Origin: Pedobacter cryoconitis
Lineage (GTDB): Bacteria > Bacteroidota > Bacteroidia > Sphingobacteriales > Sphingobacteriaceae
Assembly: GCF_003259615.1 (NCBI RefSeq)
Contig: NZ_QLLR01000044.1
Coordinates: 1 to 35,589, forward strand
DNA length: 35,589 nt
Reading direction: 5' to 3'
The notes under the pieces: generated by a model
Seen by the model: only the letters and a program-made list of their open reading frames with translations
Databases searched by the model: none
What the model was told of the DNA's origin: nothing
Part shown: positions 24,746 through 33,150 of the stretch, piece by piece
Layout: each line of letters starts with the position of its first letter
Position numbering within the stretch: position 1 is the first letter of the stretch
Program-made: the position numbers and the translations under genes

Positions 24746-27481
24746 ATGAGAAATTACTATATAGGAATTGCAATAGGTTGCTGTCTGCTTGACTTATCAG
24801 CAGCTGCTCAAAAATTAGGCGTTACCGATTTAAGAACGGAATATCTGAAAAACCCAATGGGAATTGAAGCGGCTGCACCGCGTTTAAGCTGGAAGATGAA
24901 TTCTGCACAGCGCAATGTGATGCAGAGTGCTTATCAGATCAGGGTAGGAACTGATTCTGCTGGCTTATTAAATGGCCAGTCATCAGTATGGGATAGTGGA
25001 AATCAGAAAAGTGACGCGTCTGTTTTTTTACGCTATGCGGGTAAACAGTTAAAATCTGATACACGTTATTATTGGCAGGTTAAAATCAAGGATAACCAGG
25101 GAAATGAGTCGGCATGGAGTGCTATTAGTTCCTGGCATACGGGCTTGCTGAATCCGGATGACTGGTCTGCGCAGTGGATCACAAGTTCGCTTGCGGATAC
25201 AGTTGAAGGGCCAAGTCCTATTTTCAGAAAGGTATTTGCGACACAAGGCAAAGTAAAATCTGCCGTACTTTATATTTCTGCACATGGCTTATATGAGGCG
25301 CAGATCAATGGAAAAAGGGTGAGCCAGGATCATCTGGCCCCGGGTTGGACGAGTTATCATAAGCGTTTGTTATATCAAAGTTATGAGGTGACTAATTTGC
25401 TGAAGGATGGCCAGAATGCAATCGGTTTTACGCTGGGTGATGGCTGGTACCGCGGGTATCTTGCTTTTGATGGTAAACGCGGGTTTTATGGTAAACATTT
25501 AAGCGGTTTGGTACAATTGGTTGTCGAATATACTGATGGTACGAAGAAAATAATCAATAGTGACGGCAGCTGGAAATACAGTACAGGGCCTGTTCGTTTT
25601 TCAGATTTGTATAATGGAGAGATCTATGACGCGAAGTTTGAAAAACCGGGTTGGTCAACTGTGAATTATAAGGATGCAGGCTGGAAAAATGTACAAATTA
25701 TTGCGCCCGGTAAAGAGGTTTTAGAGAGTAGCATCAGCCCGCTTGCAAGTAAGCATGAGCAGTTTAGTGTGGTTAAAGTGATTAAAACGCCAAAGGGTGA
25801 AACTGTGCTTGATTTTGGCCAGAATGTGGTAGGCTGGGTATCTTTTAAATTAAGCGGCAAAGCGGGATCATTTATCAAGCTGGAACATGGAGAAGTACTG
25901 GATAAGGCAGGTAATTTTTATGACGCTAATCTAAGGAAGGCTAAACAGCATGTAAAGTATATTTTTAAAGGGACCGGTGTGGAGAGTTATGAGCCTCATT
26001 TTACTTACCAGGGTTTCCGCTATGTGAAATTAACCGGGAATACGGCAAATATTAATCCTTCGGCTTTTAAAGCGATAGCTGTTTATTCAGATATGGACCC
26101 TACAGGGACGTTTACCAGTTCGAATCCGCTGTTAAATCAATTGCAGCATAACATACAGTGGGGGCAGAAGGGTAATTTTATGGATGTTCCTACAGATTGC
26201 CCGCAACGTGATGAGCGTTTAGGCTGGACTGGGGATGCACAGGTATTTTTCCGTACTGCAGCTTTTAATATGGATGTAGCCGGGTTTTTTACGAAATGGA
26301 TGAAAGATGTAGCTTCAGATCAGCTGGCAAATGGAAGTATACCTTTTGTAGTACCTAATGTGTTAACTCAAAATGATGCGGGTTCAACGGGCTGGGGTGA
26401 TGTGGCTACGATCATACCCTGGAATATGTATGTCGCTTACGGTGATAAACAGGTTTTGGCTACGCAGTATCCTAGTATGAAAGGTTGGGTTGATTTTATG
26501 ACAAGCAAGAGTAAAAATGATCTTTGGAACACAGGTTTCCATTTTGGCGACTGGTTGTTTTATCATCCGGAAGATGACAATGATGGCCGCGCGGCAATAA
26601 CTGATAAGTATTTAATTGCACAGGCCTTTTATGCCCATTCTACGCAATTGCTGATCAATACGGCAAAGGTATTAGGCAAGAAAGATGACGAAGAGAAATA
26701 TACAGCATTGCTGGACCATATTAAAAAGGCATTCCTTAAGGAATATATTACGCCAAGTGGCAGATTGGTTTCAGGATCTCAAACGGCTTATGTGCTGGCG
26801 TTGAATTTTGATATGCTGCCAGAAGATTTAAGGCAGCAGGCGGTAGATTTTCTGGTGAAAAATATTGAGAGCTATGGTAATCACTTAACAACAGGATTTT
26901 TAGGTACGCCATATCTGTGCCATGTACTCACACGCTTTGGCCGTACAGATGTAGCTTATCAGCTGCTGTTGCAAGAAACTTATCCTTCCTGGTTATATCC
27001 GGTAAAAATGGGTGCAACTACGATTTGGGAGCGCTGGGATGGGATTAAACCTGATGGCAGTTTTCAAACTACAGGCATGAATTCATTTAACCATTATGCT
27101 TATGGTGCAATTGGAGACTGGATGTACCGGGTAATGGCTGGTTTGGATACGGACGAGTCTGAGCCTGGTTATAAAAAGATAATTATTGCTCCACAGCCTG
27201 GTGGAAAGATTACACAAGCTGCTGCAAAGCTGGAAACTCTGTACGGTTTGACGGTGAGTGACTGGAAAATTGAGGGTGGCCTGTTTAAGTTAAAAGTAGT
27301 TATCCCTCCAAATGCGACTGCACTGATCAGGTTGCCTGGTGCTGCAAATGCTGCGGTTACCGAAAGTGGAACTGCTTTGAAGGAAGTGAAGGGGATTGTT
27401 AAAGTTGCTAATCAGGGTAATGATGTGCAGTTCAATGCTGGGTCAGGAACTTATCAGTTTGAATACGCAGTAAAATTATAA
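24746..27481 (+). CDS. Glycoside hydrolase family 78 alpha-L-rhamnosidase (second)
   Basis: The 911-residue secreted enzyme has a signal peptide (about 1-21, LDLSAAAQ) and the full GH78 layout: an N-terminal fibronectin-like part (NPMGIEAAAPRLSWKM, YYWQVKI), the carbohydrate-binding-like domain with LYISAHGLYEAQINGKRV, an (alpha/alpha)6 barrel and a C-terminal beta domain. The catalytic motif is DCPQRDERLGWTGD (D484, E490 as likely acid, D497), the form seen in Streptomyces avermitilis Rha78A. The second glutamate is E762 in TIWERWD. The motif form differs from the first GH78 in this locus, so the two enzymes probably differ in aglycone or linkage preference. It starts 6 bases after susD. Confidence 0.94.
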   Translation: MRNYYIGIAIGCCLLDLSAAAQKLGVTDLRTEYLKNPMGIEAAAPRLSWKMNSAQRNVMQSAYQIRVGTDSAGLLNGQSSVWDSGNQKSDASVFLRYAGKQLKSDTRYYWQVKIKDNQGNESAWSAISSWHTGLLNPDDWSAQWITSSLADTVEGPSPIFRKVFATQGKVKSAVLYISAHGLYEAQINGKRVSQDHLAPGWTSYHKRLLYQSYEVTNLLKDGQNAIGFTLGDGWYRGYLAFDGKRGFYGKHLSGLVQLVVEYTDGTKKIINSDGSWKYSTGPVRFSDLYNGEIYDAKFEKPGWSTVNYKDAGWKNVQIIAPGKEVLESSISPLASKHEQFSVVKVIKTPKGETVLDFGQNVVGWVSFKLSGKAGSFIKLEHGEVLDKAGNFYDANLRKAKQHVKYIFKGTGVESYEPHFTYQGFRYVKLTGNTANINPSAFKAIAVYSDMDPTGTFTSSNPLLNQLQHNIQWGQKGNFMDVPTDCPQRDERLGWTGDAQVFFRTAAFNMDVAGFFTKWMKDVASDQLANGSIPFVVPNVLTQNDAGSTGWGDVATIIPWNMYVAYGDKQVLATQYPSMKGWVDFMTSKSKNDLWNTGFHFGDWLFYHPEDDNDGRAAITDKYLIAQAFYAHSTQLLINTAKVLGKKDDEEKYTALLDHIKKAFLKEYITPSGRLVSGSQTAYVLALNFDMLPEDLRQQAVDFLVKNIESYGNHLTTGFLGTPYLCHVLTRFGRTDVAYQLLLQETYPSWLYPVKMGATTIWERWDGIKPDGSFQTTGMNSFNHYAYGAIGDWMYRVMAGLDTDESEPGYKKIIIAPQPGGKITQAAAKLETLYGLTVSDWKIEGGLFKLKVVIPPNATALIRLPGAANAAVTESGTALKEVKGIVKVANQGNDVQFNAGSGTYQFEYAVKL

Positions 27482-27498
27482 CTAGTTTTTATTTTAAG

Positions 27499-29211
27499 AT
27501 GAAGCAGACCTTTATAGTTGCCGCTTTGCTATTGATGACTACGGTTGTTCATGCGCAGAAAGATCCCCGGGTTCGGGAGTATCTTTCACCAAAACGGGTT
27601 TTATGGCAATCAGATCAGACCGGAAAATGCGTAAATAATGCAGCTTGTTTACTGAAACAGGGCAATGGGCAGGCCGAACTGATCAACAAGGATATGCTTG
27701 TTTTGAAAAGTTCCGCTGACCATTTACCCGGGGTATTATTGGACTATGGGAAGGAGCTGCATGGCGGTATACAGCTGGTAACGGGGATCATGGAAAAACA
27801 TGGCCCTGTAAAGGTGCGTATCCGTTTTGGCGAATCGGCGAGTGAAGCAATGGCTGATCTGGATACTTTAAAAGGGGCAACGAATGATCATGCGATTCGT
27901 GATCTTATCGTTGAATTGCCCTGGCTTGGTGGTTTTGAGTATGGTAATACAGGCTTTCGCTTTGTGCGGATAGATCTTGTGGAGCCTGGTTCTGAACTGA
28001 TTTTGAAAGAAGCCAGGGCAGTTTCTGTTTATCGCGATATTCCTTATGTGGGCTCTTTTCACAGCAGTGATGAACGTTTAAACAAGATTTGGGCTACAGG
28101 TGCGTATACAGTTCATTTAAATATGCAGCAATATCTGTGGGACGGGATTAAAAGAGACAGGTTAGTCTGGGTTGGAGATATGCACCCTGAAGTGATGACT
28201 ATCAATACGGTTTTTGGCTATAATGAGGTTGTACCTCAAAGTCTGGACCTGATTAAAAAAGTAACGCCGTTACCGGAATGGATGAACGGAATAAGTTCAT
28301 ATTCGATGTGGTGGGTGCGTATTCAAAGAGACTGGTATCAGTACCAGGGAAACCTGGAATATTTAAAGCAGCAGCGTAATTATTTAGTTGGTTTGTTAAA
28401 TCATTTGATAACCAAAGTAAAAAGCAATGAAGAAAATCTGGACGGCATGCGTTTTATGGATTGGCCTTCTTATGCGAATAAACCTGCAGTGCATGCAGGG
28501 TTACAGGCTATGATGGTGATGACATTGAGTGATGGTGCAGAGCTTTGCCGCATTCTTGGAGAAGAGGTTACGGCAGGGAAATGTGATTCGGTTGTGAAAC
28601 GGCTGAGAAAGAGTGTGCCTGATGCCGGCAATAACAAACAGGCAGCTGCGCTTTTAGCTTTGGCCGGTTTAATGCCTGCAGAAAAAGCAAATGAAGATAT
28701 TATTGCTATAGGCGGTACTGATAACTTCTCTACTTTTTATGGATATTATATGTTGCAGGCGAAAGCTAAAGCAGGAGATTATCAGGGCGCTATTGATAAT
28801 ATCAGAGCTTATTGGGGTGGAATGCTTGAACTGGGTGCAACTACTTTCTGGGAGGATTTTGATTTGAGCTGGATGAAAAATGCAGGCCGTATTGATGAGC
28901 TTGTGCCAGCAGGCAAGGTTGATGTTCATGCAAGTTATGGAGCTTATAGTTATAAAAAATTACGTCATAGTCTGGCTCATGGGTGGGCTTCGGGGCCTAC
29001 GTCATGGCTAACTGAGCATGTTTTGGGGGTACAGGTCATTGCTCCGGGCTGTAAGGTGATTAAAATAGAACCGCATCTGGGAGATTTGAAATTTGTGGAG
29101 GGTACTTTTCCAACTCCTTATGGGGTGGTAAAGATTAAGCATACCAAGATGAGCAGTGGAGAGGTTAAGACGGAGATTGATGCGCCTAAAGAGGTCAGGG
29201 TAATCAGATAA
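27499..29211 (+). CDS. Compact GH78-like alpha-L-rhamnosidase-related protein
   Basis: The 570-residue protein has a signal peptide (MKQTFIVAALLLMTTVVHAQ) and a single rhamnosidase-like barrel. It lacks most of the N-terminal beta domains of its two GH78 neighbours. The motif DGIKRDRLVWVGD (D215 to D227) aligns with DCPQREKNGWTGD: the spacing is kept, but the position of the likely general acid is D220, not Glu. The second acidic residue is retained as E452 in TTFWEDFD. Proteins with this variant are annotated as alpha-L-rhamnosidases in Bacteroidota. Activity on a special rhamnoside or a related sugar, or altered chemistry, are possible. It starts 17 bases after the second GH78 gene and belongs to the same transcript. 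Confidence 0.82.
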   Translation: MKQTFIVAALLLMTTVVHAQKDPRVREYLSPKRVLWQSDQTGKCVNNAACLLKQGNGQAELINKDMLVLKSSADHLPGVLLDYGKELHGGIQLVTGIMEKHGPVKVRIRFGESASEAMADLDTLKGATNDHAIRDLIVELPWLGGFEYGNTGFRFVRIDLVEPGSELILKEARAVSVYRDIPYVGSFHSSDERLNKIWATGAYTVHLNMQQYLWDGIKRDRLVWVGDMHPEVMTINTVFGYNEVVPQSLDLIKKVTPLPEWMNGISSYSMWWVRIQRDWYQYQGNLEYLKQQRNYLVGLLNHLITKVKSNEENLDGMRFMDWPSYANKPAVHAGLQAMMVMTLSDGAELCRILGEEVTAGKCDSVVKRLRKSVPDAGNNKQAAALLALAGLMPAEKANEDIIAIGGTDNFSTFYGYYMLQAKAKAGDYQGAIDNIRAYWGGMLELGATTFWEDFDLSWMKNAGRIDELVPAGKVDVHASYGAYSYKKLRHSLAHGWASGPTSWLTEHVLGVQVIAPGCKVIKIEPHLGDLKFVEGTFPTPYGVVKIKHTKMSSGEVKTEIDAPKEVRVIR

Positions 29212-29255
29212 GTGCTTATTATCACTAAAAGGTTTTATATTTATTTTTTACAACA

Positions 29256-30287
29256 ATGAAAACAGCCGATTTTTTCAAGTTTATACACGTAGATGAATAT
29301 TCTGCAACGCCTAAGTATTTACAGCTTAGTGATTCTATTATTGAAGCAATTGAGGATGGTATCTTGAATAAGAATGATATTCTGCCTTCTATTAATGAGT
29401 TGAGCTGTGTGCTGGAAATATCCCGGGACACGGCAGAGAAAGGGTATAAATATCTGAAGAAACAGGGGGTAATCTTATCTGTTCCTGGAAAGGGTTTTTA
29501 TATCGATAATACGGAATTCAAGAAAAAGATAAAAATATTCTTATTGTTTAATAAGTTGTCCGTGCATAAAAAGATCATTTATGATTCTTTTGTAGCTGCA
29601 CTGGGGGATGATGCTTTGATTGATTTTTACATTTATAACAATGATTTTTCGATCTTTAAAAAGCTGATCCTGAATAAAAGGACTGAGTATTCTCATTATG
29701 TGATCATTCCGCATTTTATGGAGGGAGGGGAAGACGCGCATCAGATTATCAATACGATTCCTTCTGAAAAGTTGATTTTACTGGATAAAAAGGTACCAGG
29801 CGTGGTTGGTAATTATTCTGCGGTTTATGAGAATTTTGAAAAGGATATTTACCGGGCACTGGTCCAGGCGAAGGAACAACTTGAAAAGTATCATACCTTA
29901 AAGCTAATCTTTCCTCAGAAGAGCTATTTTCCGAATGAGATTATTGACGGGTTCAGAAGGTTTTGTCAGCAATATGCTTTTAATCATTTAGTGGTTAGTG
30001 ATGTGGAAAATGAGGTTATCCAATCTGGTGAGGCTTATATCAATTTAATGGAAGATGACCTGGTAGTTTTGATTGAAAGGATCTTGTCTATGGATTTGCA
30101 GATGGGGAAAGATGTGGGGGTGATTTCCTATAATGAAACACCGCTGAAGAAGTTTTTACTGAATGGGATTACCACCATTTCCACTGATTTTAAGATGATG
30201 GGAACGATTGCTGCAGAGATCATTAAGAGTCAGAACAGGCAGGATCAGGAAGCCCCGTTTTATTTGACATTACGGCCTTCGTTGTAA
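29256..30287 (+). CDS. GntR-family regulator with LacI-like effector domain (probable rhamnose regulator)
   Basis: The 343-residue protein joins an N-terminal winged-helix GntR domain (about 18-85: YLQLSDSIIEAIEDGIL, LPSINELSCVLEISRDTAEK, GVILSVPGKGFYI) to a periplasmic-binding-protein-like effector domain (about 95-343), the same arrangement as AraR. The C-terminal part holds DVGVISYNETPLKKF and GITTISTDFKMMGTIAAEII, typical of sugar-binding LacI-type folds. Its place at the end of the rhamnose locus suggests that it senses L-rhamnose or an intermediate and controls the rhaT and susC promoters (inference). The AraR-like layout favours repression. No signal peptide is present. The gene starts 44 bases after the preceding stop. 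Confidence 0.87.
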   Translation: MKTADFFKFIHVDEYSATPKYLQLSDSIIEAIEDGILNKNDILPSINELSCVLEISRDTAEKGYKYLKKQGVILSVPGKGFYIDNTEFKKKIKIFLLFNKLSVHKKIIYDSFVAALGDDALIDFYIYNNDFSIFKKLILNKRTEYSHYVIIPHFMEGGEDAHQIINTIPSEKLILLDKKVPGVVGNYSAVYENFEKDIYRALVQAKEQLEKYHTLKLIFPQKSYFPNEIIDGFRRFCQQYAFNHLVVSDVENEVIQSGEAYINLMEDDLVVLIERILSMDLQMGKDVGVISYNETPLKKFLLNGITTISTDFKMMGTIAAEIIKSQNRQDQEAPFYLTLRPSL

Positions 30288-30291
30288 TATC

Positions 30292-30315
30292 ATTGATTTT
30301 TATATCAATTGTTTT
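30292..30315 (+). terminator. Weak terminator after the regulator gene
   Basis: ATTGAT (30292-30297) and ATCAAT (30304-30309) form a 6-bp AT-rich stem with a 6-base loop, followed by TGTTTT. The stem is short, so termination may be partial, but the position just after the stop codon is right. Confidence 0.35.
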
Positions 30316-30371
30316 AAGGTTCTATTAATGTGTAGTTAATTAATATAGTAATTTATTTCTGTTTTGGAACG

Positions 30372-30400
30372 ATATTTGGTTTGTGTGGATAACCAAATAT
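30372..30400. promoter_or_regulatory. 10-bp inverted repeat upstream of vgrG
   Basis: ATATTTGGTT (30372-30381) and AACCAAATAT (30391-30400) are perfect inverted repeats with a 9-base spacer, about 30 bases before the vgrG start. The size and spacing fit a dimeric regulator site that would control the T6SS cassette. A hairpin with a following TTTT is the alternative, in which case it would be an additional terminator. Confidence 0.4.
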
Positions 30401-30430
30401 TTTAATCTGCTGAGAGGCAGCGCTCGGAAC

Positions 30431-32212
30431 ATGGAAAATAATTTAATCAAGGAGATCAGTATAGGTGATAAGACTATTTCTCATTTTAGCTCTTTCACTC
30501 TTCAACAACAGTTTAACGCACACCATTATTTTGAACTCAGGTTTAATCATGATGAAATGGGTGCACCAGGGTTAATCAATCTGGACAACAGCCGGGATTT
30601 CGTGGGTAAGACATTAAGTGCATCTTTTGGCTATGTGCTTGGCAAACAACAGGTTTTTGCTGGTTTAGTGACCAAGGTTGAGTTGACACAAAGTAATGGT
30701 TACCATGGCGTACTGGTTGTAAGCGGGTATAGCCCGACTATACTGATTGACCGCGGGCCTGATTTAGGTTCTTATCTGGATAAGGATTTAAGCACCATTG
30801 TACAGTTGGCTACACATGATACTCCTGCTAATGATTTGCGGATAGTTACGAACGCAACCAGAAAAACCCCTATAGATTATGTGATTCAATATCGTGAGAG
30901 CGATTTTGAATTTTTGAACCGCCTGAGTGGTGAGTATCATGAGTGGTTTTTCTACGATGGTATGAGCCTTAATTTCGGTAAACCGGATACGCAGAAGGAA
31001 GTGAGTTTGTTTTATGGGCGGGATGTAAATAGCTTACAGTATGCGATGGAAGTTGCGCCGATAAAGAATAAAAGGTTTGCTTATAACCCAAAGCAGGATG
31101 AAATGCTGCAAAGCGAAAGTTCTGGTAAAGCTGATGGCAGACCAGATCTGGTTCATGCGATTAATGCTTCAAATACGACTTATAGCAAGACTTTTAATCA
31201 GCCTTCTTTAGTTCGTGTTGACAATGGCAGCGACATTAAGAATCTGGTAGATAACGAAGAAAAAGCGAATATCAGTCAGCTGTTGAAGATAAGTGCGGGT
31301 GGTGATAATCCGGAAGTTGCATTGGGGGCAATTGTAGATATTACCATGAGTTTAAGGCAAGAAGTGTCCTTTATAACGGAAAGTCTGGGTAAATTTCTAA
31401 TCACCTCGGTAAATCATACGATTGACGATAGGGGACGTTATATCAATACTTTTGAAGGATTAGTCTCTACGACAGAGCGTCTGGTTGTTAAAAACTATAA
31501 AAGGCCTGATCCGGATATGCAGCTTGCTGATGTTTTGGATAATGATGATCCGCAAGGACAAGGTAGAGTGAAGGTGAAGTTTAAGTGGGCTTGCCAGACC
31601 AATGATCCGAGTGAGTGGTTAAGGGTGATGAGCCCGAATGCGGGTAGCGGAGATACGGGTTCGAACCGTGGTTTTCATGTGATCCCTGAAAAGGGCGACC
31701 AGGTCATGATCGCTTTTGAAGAGGGGAATATTGCAAGGCCAGTTGTGTTAGGGAGTGTTTATCATGGCAAAAATGGCGATAGTAAAGGGTTCAAGAATAG
31801 TAATGTGAAAGGGTTGAGTTCGAGGTTGGGGAGCAGGTTGACTTTTGACGATTTAAATCATGCGCTTCATTTGGGAACTGATGGTTCTAATTTTATTGAT
31901 ATTAAGAATGGGGATAAGTTAGTTGAGATAGTAGCGGGTGAGAAGGTTATTATCAGATCTGGGGAAAGTAGTATTACGCTCAATTCTGATGGTACAATTG
32001 ATTTGATTGGAAAGATTATCAATATTCAGGGTACAGATGCTATTAATGCGAATGCTGATCCGTTGAAAGGGGCGAAGGTGAGTATTGGGTCTTTAGGGAA
32101 TACTACTATAGAAATTAATGCAAGTGACAAAGCTACACAAGCAAGTGGTAAAATTGCCAGTACCGCTAAAGGTGAACAAAAAATTGAAGGTGGACCCGTT
32201 AATATAAATTAA
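30431..32212 (+). CDS. vgrG: VgrG spike protein of a type VI secretion system
   Basis: The protein (593 residues from this ATG) forms the trimeric T6SS spike. The N-terminal two-thirds (about 1-370) is the phage gpD-like part. The OB-fold/gp5-like segment follows at about 375-460 (GQGRVKVKFKW, EWLRVMSPNAG, GFHVIPEKGDQVMIAFEEGN, RPVVLGSVYHG). The C-terminal part (470-593) is the repetitive beta-needle (LVEIVAGEKVIIRSG, ITLNSDGTIDLIG, IINIQG). No toxin domain is attached, so cargo must be carried by the downstream PAAR-like protein. The open frame extends 16 codons upstream to 30383; ATG 30431 starts the conserved sequence. The next gene begins 2 bases after its stop. It matches Bacteroidota (T6SS-iii) VgrG proteins in general character. 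Confidence 0.93.
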   Translation: MENNLIKEISIGDKTISHFSSFTLQQQFNAHHYFELRFNHDEMGAPGLINLDNSRDFVGKTLSASFGYVLGKQQVFAGLVTKVELTQSNGYHGVLVVSGYSPTILIDRGPDLGSYLDKDLSTIVQLATHDTPANDLRIVTNATRKTPIDYVIQYRESDFEFLNRLSGEYHEWFFYDGMSLNFGKPDTQKEVSLFYGRDVNSLQYAMEVAPIKNKRFAYNPKQDEMLQSESSGKADGRPDLVHAINASNTTYSKTFNQPSLVRVDNGSDIKNLVDNEEKANISQLLKISAGGDNPEVALGAIVDITMSLRQEVSFITESLGKFLITSVNHTIDDRGRYINTFEGLVSTTERLVVKNYKRPDPDMQLADVLDNDDPQGQGRVKVKFKWACQTNDPSEWLRVMSPNAGSGDTGSNRGFHVIPEKGDQVMIAFEEGNIARPVVLGSVYHGKNGDSKGFKNSNVKGLSSRLGSRLTFDDLNHALHLGTDGSNFIDIKNGDKLVEIVAGEKVIIRSGESSITLNSDGTIDLIGKIINIQGTDAINANADPLKGAKVSIGSLGNTTIEINASDKATQASGKIASTAKGEQKIEGGPVNIN

Positions 32213-32214
32213 TC

Positions 32215-33150
32215 ATGAGCAGATTTACTTTTTTCGGTACAGAAAATACGAATATCCCAGAGAAGGTTGAAGCTATCGATGTTCAACCACTTAATAATAA
32301 TATACTTTTTAAAGAGGGTGAAGCAAAGTACAGAAGCGTGCAGCTTGCGGTAATTAAAATGAATGGCATTATTGAAAACCATGTAGAAACTAAACTGGAG
32401 TACCACGTCAAAAAATATATTAACAATGGTCAGTTGATGGTGAGGGTTACTCTTGCAGATCAGATTGTTGCTATCCAGCCTTCTTATTTGCAGGAAAACT
32501 TGGATCTGATGAGCAAAATTGATGTGATTAAAAGTAATGCGTTAGTAGTTGTAAATCCAAAAACAGGAAAGATATTACGGATTGATAATATGGATGAGAT
32601 TAAAGCGAACTGGCTGGCTTTTAAAAATGAAGTAATGTCTAGTACATCGTTTGTGAAGTCACCAGAAATGAGAGCCAACATTGATACTTTTCTTGTTAAT
32701 GTGGAGCAGCAGATGACCGAAGATAATATTCTCCTTGATTTTCAGGTTCGTCCATTTTTTGACCTGTTTTTTGATAAATATCTTGTAAATGATCAATTTA
32801 TAATGAAGCCGTTTACTAAACTTTATTATTCTCAGCTATTTGATCGTCTGCCTGTTGACTTTAAGGTCACAGAGGAGATTTTTGATGAAACTCCTTCTTC
32901 AATTAGCATTTTAAAAGCTGGAAGATTAGTAGAAGGAAATCCTCATCTTGTTGACTTTGAAAAGATTTATGATTTAAGGTATAAGCCAAGTATAGGTTAT
33001 AAGTTTTCTGGCTATGATTATAATCACGAGACAAGGGTCATATACGATTTGAACGAAAATATGCTGAGTGACGCGAATATGGTAATCACTGAGGAGGTGA
33101 AGAATAATATTGAATTATTTGTTGATTATAAATTACAAAGAATAGAATAA
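32215..33150 (+). CDS. Unrecognised protein of the T6SS cassette (candidate effector adaptor)
   Basis: I do not recognise the family of this 311-residue protein. It has no signal peptide and no hydrophobic segment, so it should be cytosolic. The sequence is rich in charged and aromatic residues with a mixed alpha/beta character (LEYHVKKYINNGQLMVRVTL, NPKTGKILRIDN, YDLRYKPSIGYKFSGYDYNH). It lies between vgrG (2-base gap) and the PAAR-like effector gene (start overlaps its stop, TAATG), the place where T6SS adaptor/chaperone genes such as Tap, Eag or PRK-type proteins sit in other bacteria. By position it is a candidate loading factor for the PAAR-like cargo (inference). Base composition is more AT-rich than the rhamnose genes. 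Confidence 0.8.
   Translation: MSRFTFFGTENTNIPEKVEAIDVQPLNNNILFKEGEAKYRSVQLAVIKMNGIIENHVETKLEYHVKKYINNGQLMVRVTLADQIVAIQPSYLQENLDLMSKIDVIKSNALVVVNPKTGKILRIDNMDEIKANWLAFKNEVMSSTSFVKSPEMRANIDTFLVNVEQQMTEDNILLDFQVRPFFDLFFDKYLVNDQFIMKPFTKLYYSQLFDRLPVDFKVTEEIFDETPSSISILKAGRLVEGNPHLVDFEKIYDLRYKPSIGYKFSGYDYNHETRVIYDLNENMLSDANMVITEEVKNNIELFVDYKLQRIE

Noticed and set aside
30383..30430. Earlier start of vgrG
   Set aside because: The 16 residues lie outside the VgrG family start and overlap the upstream inverted-repeat region.
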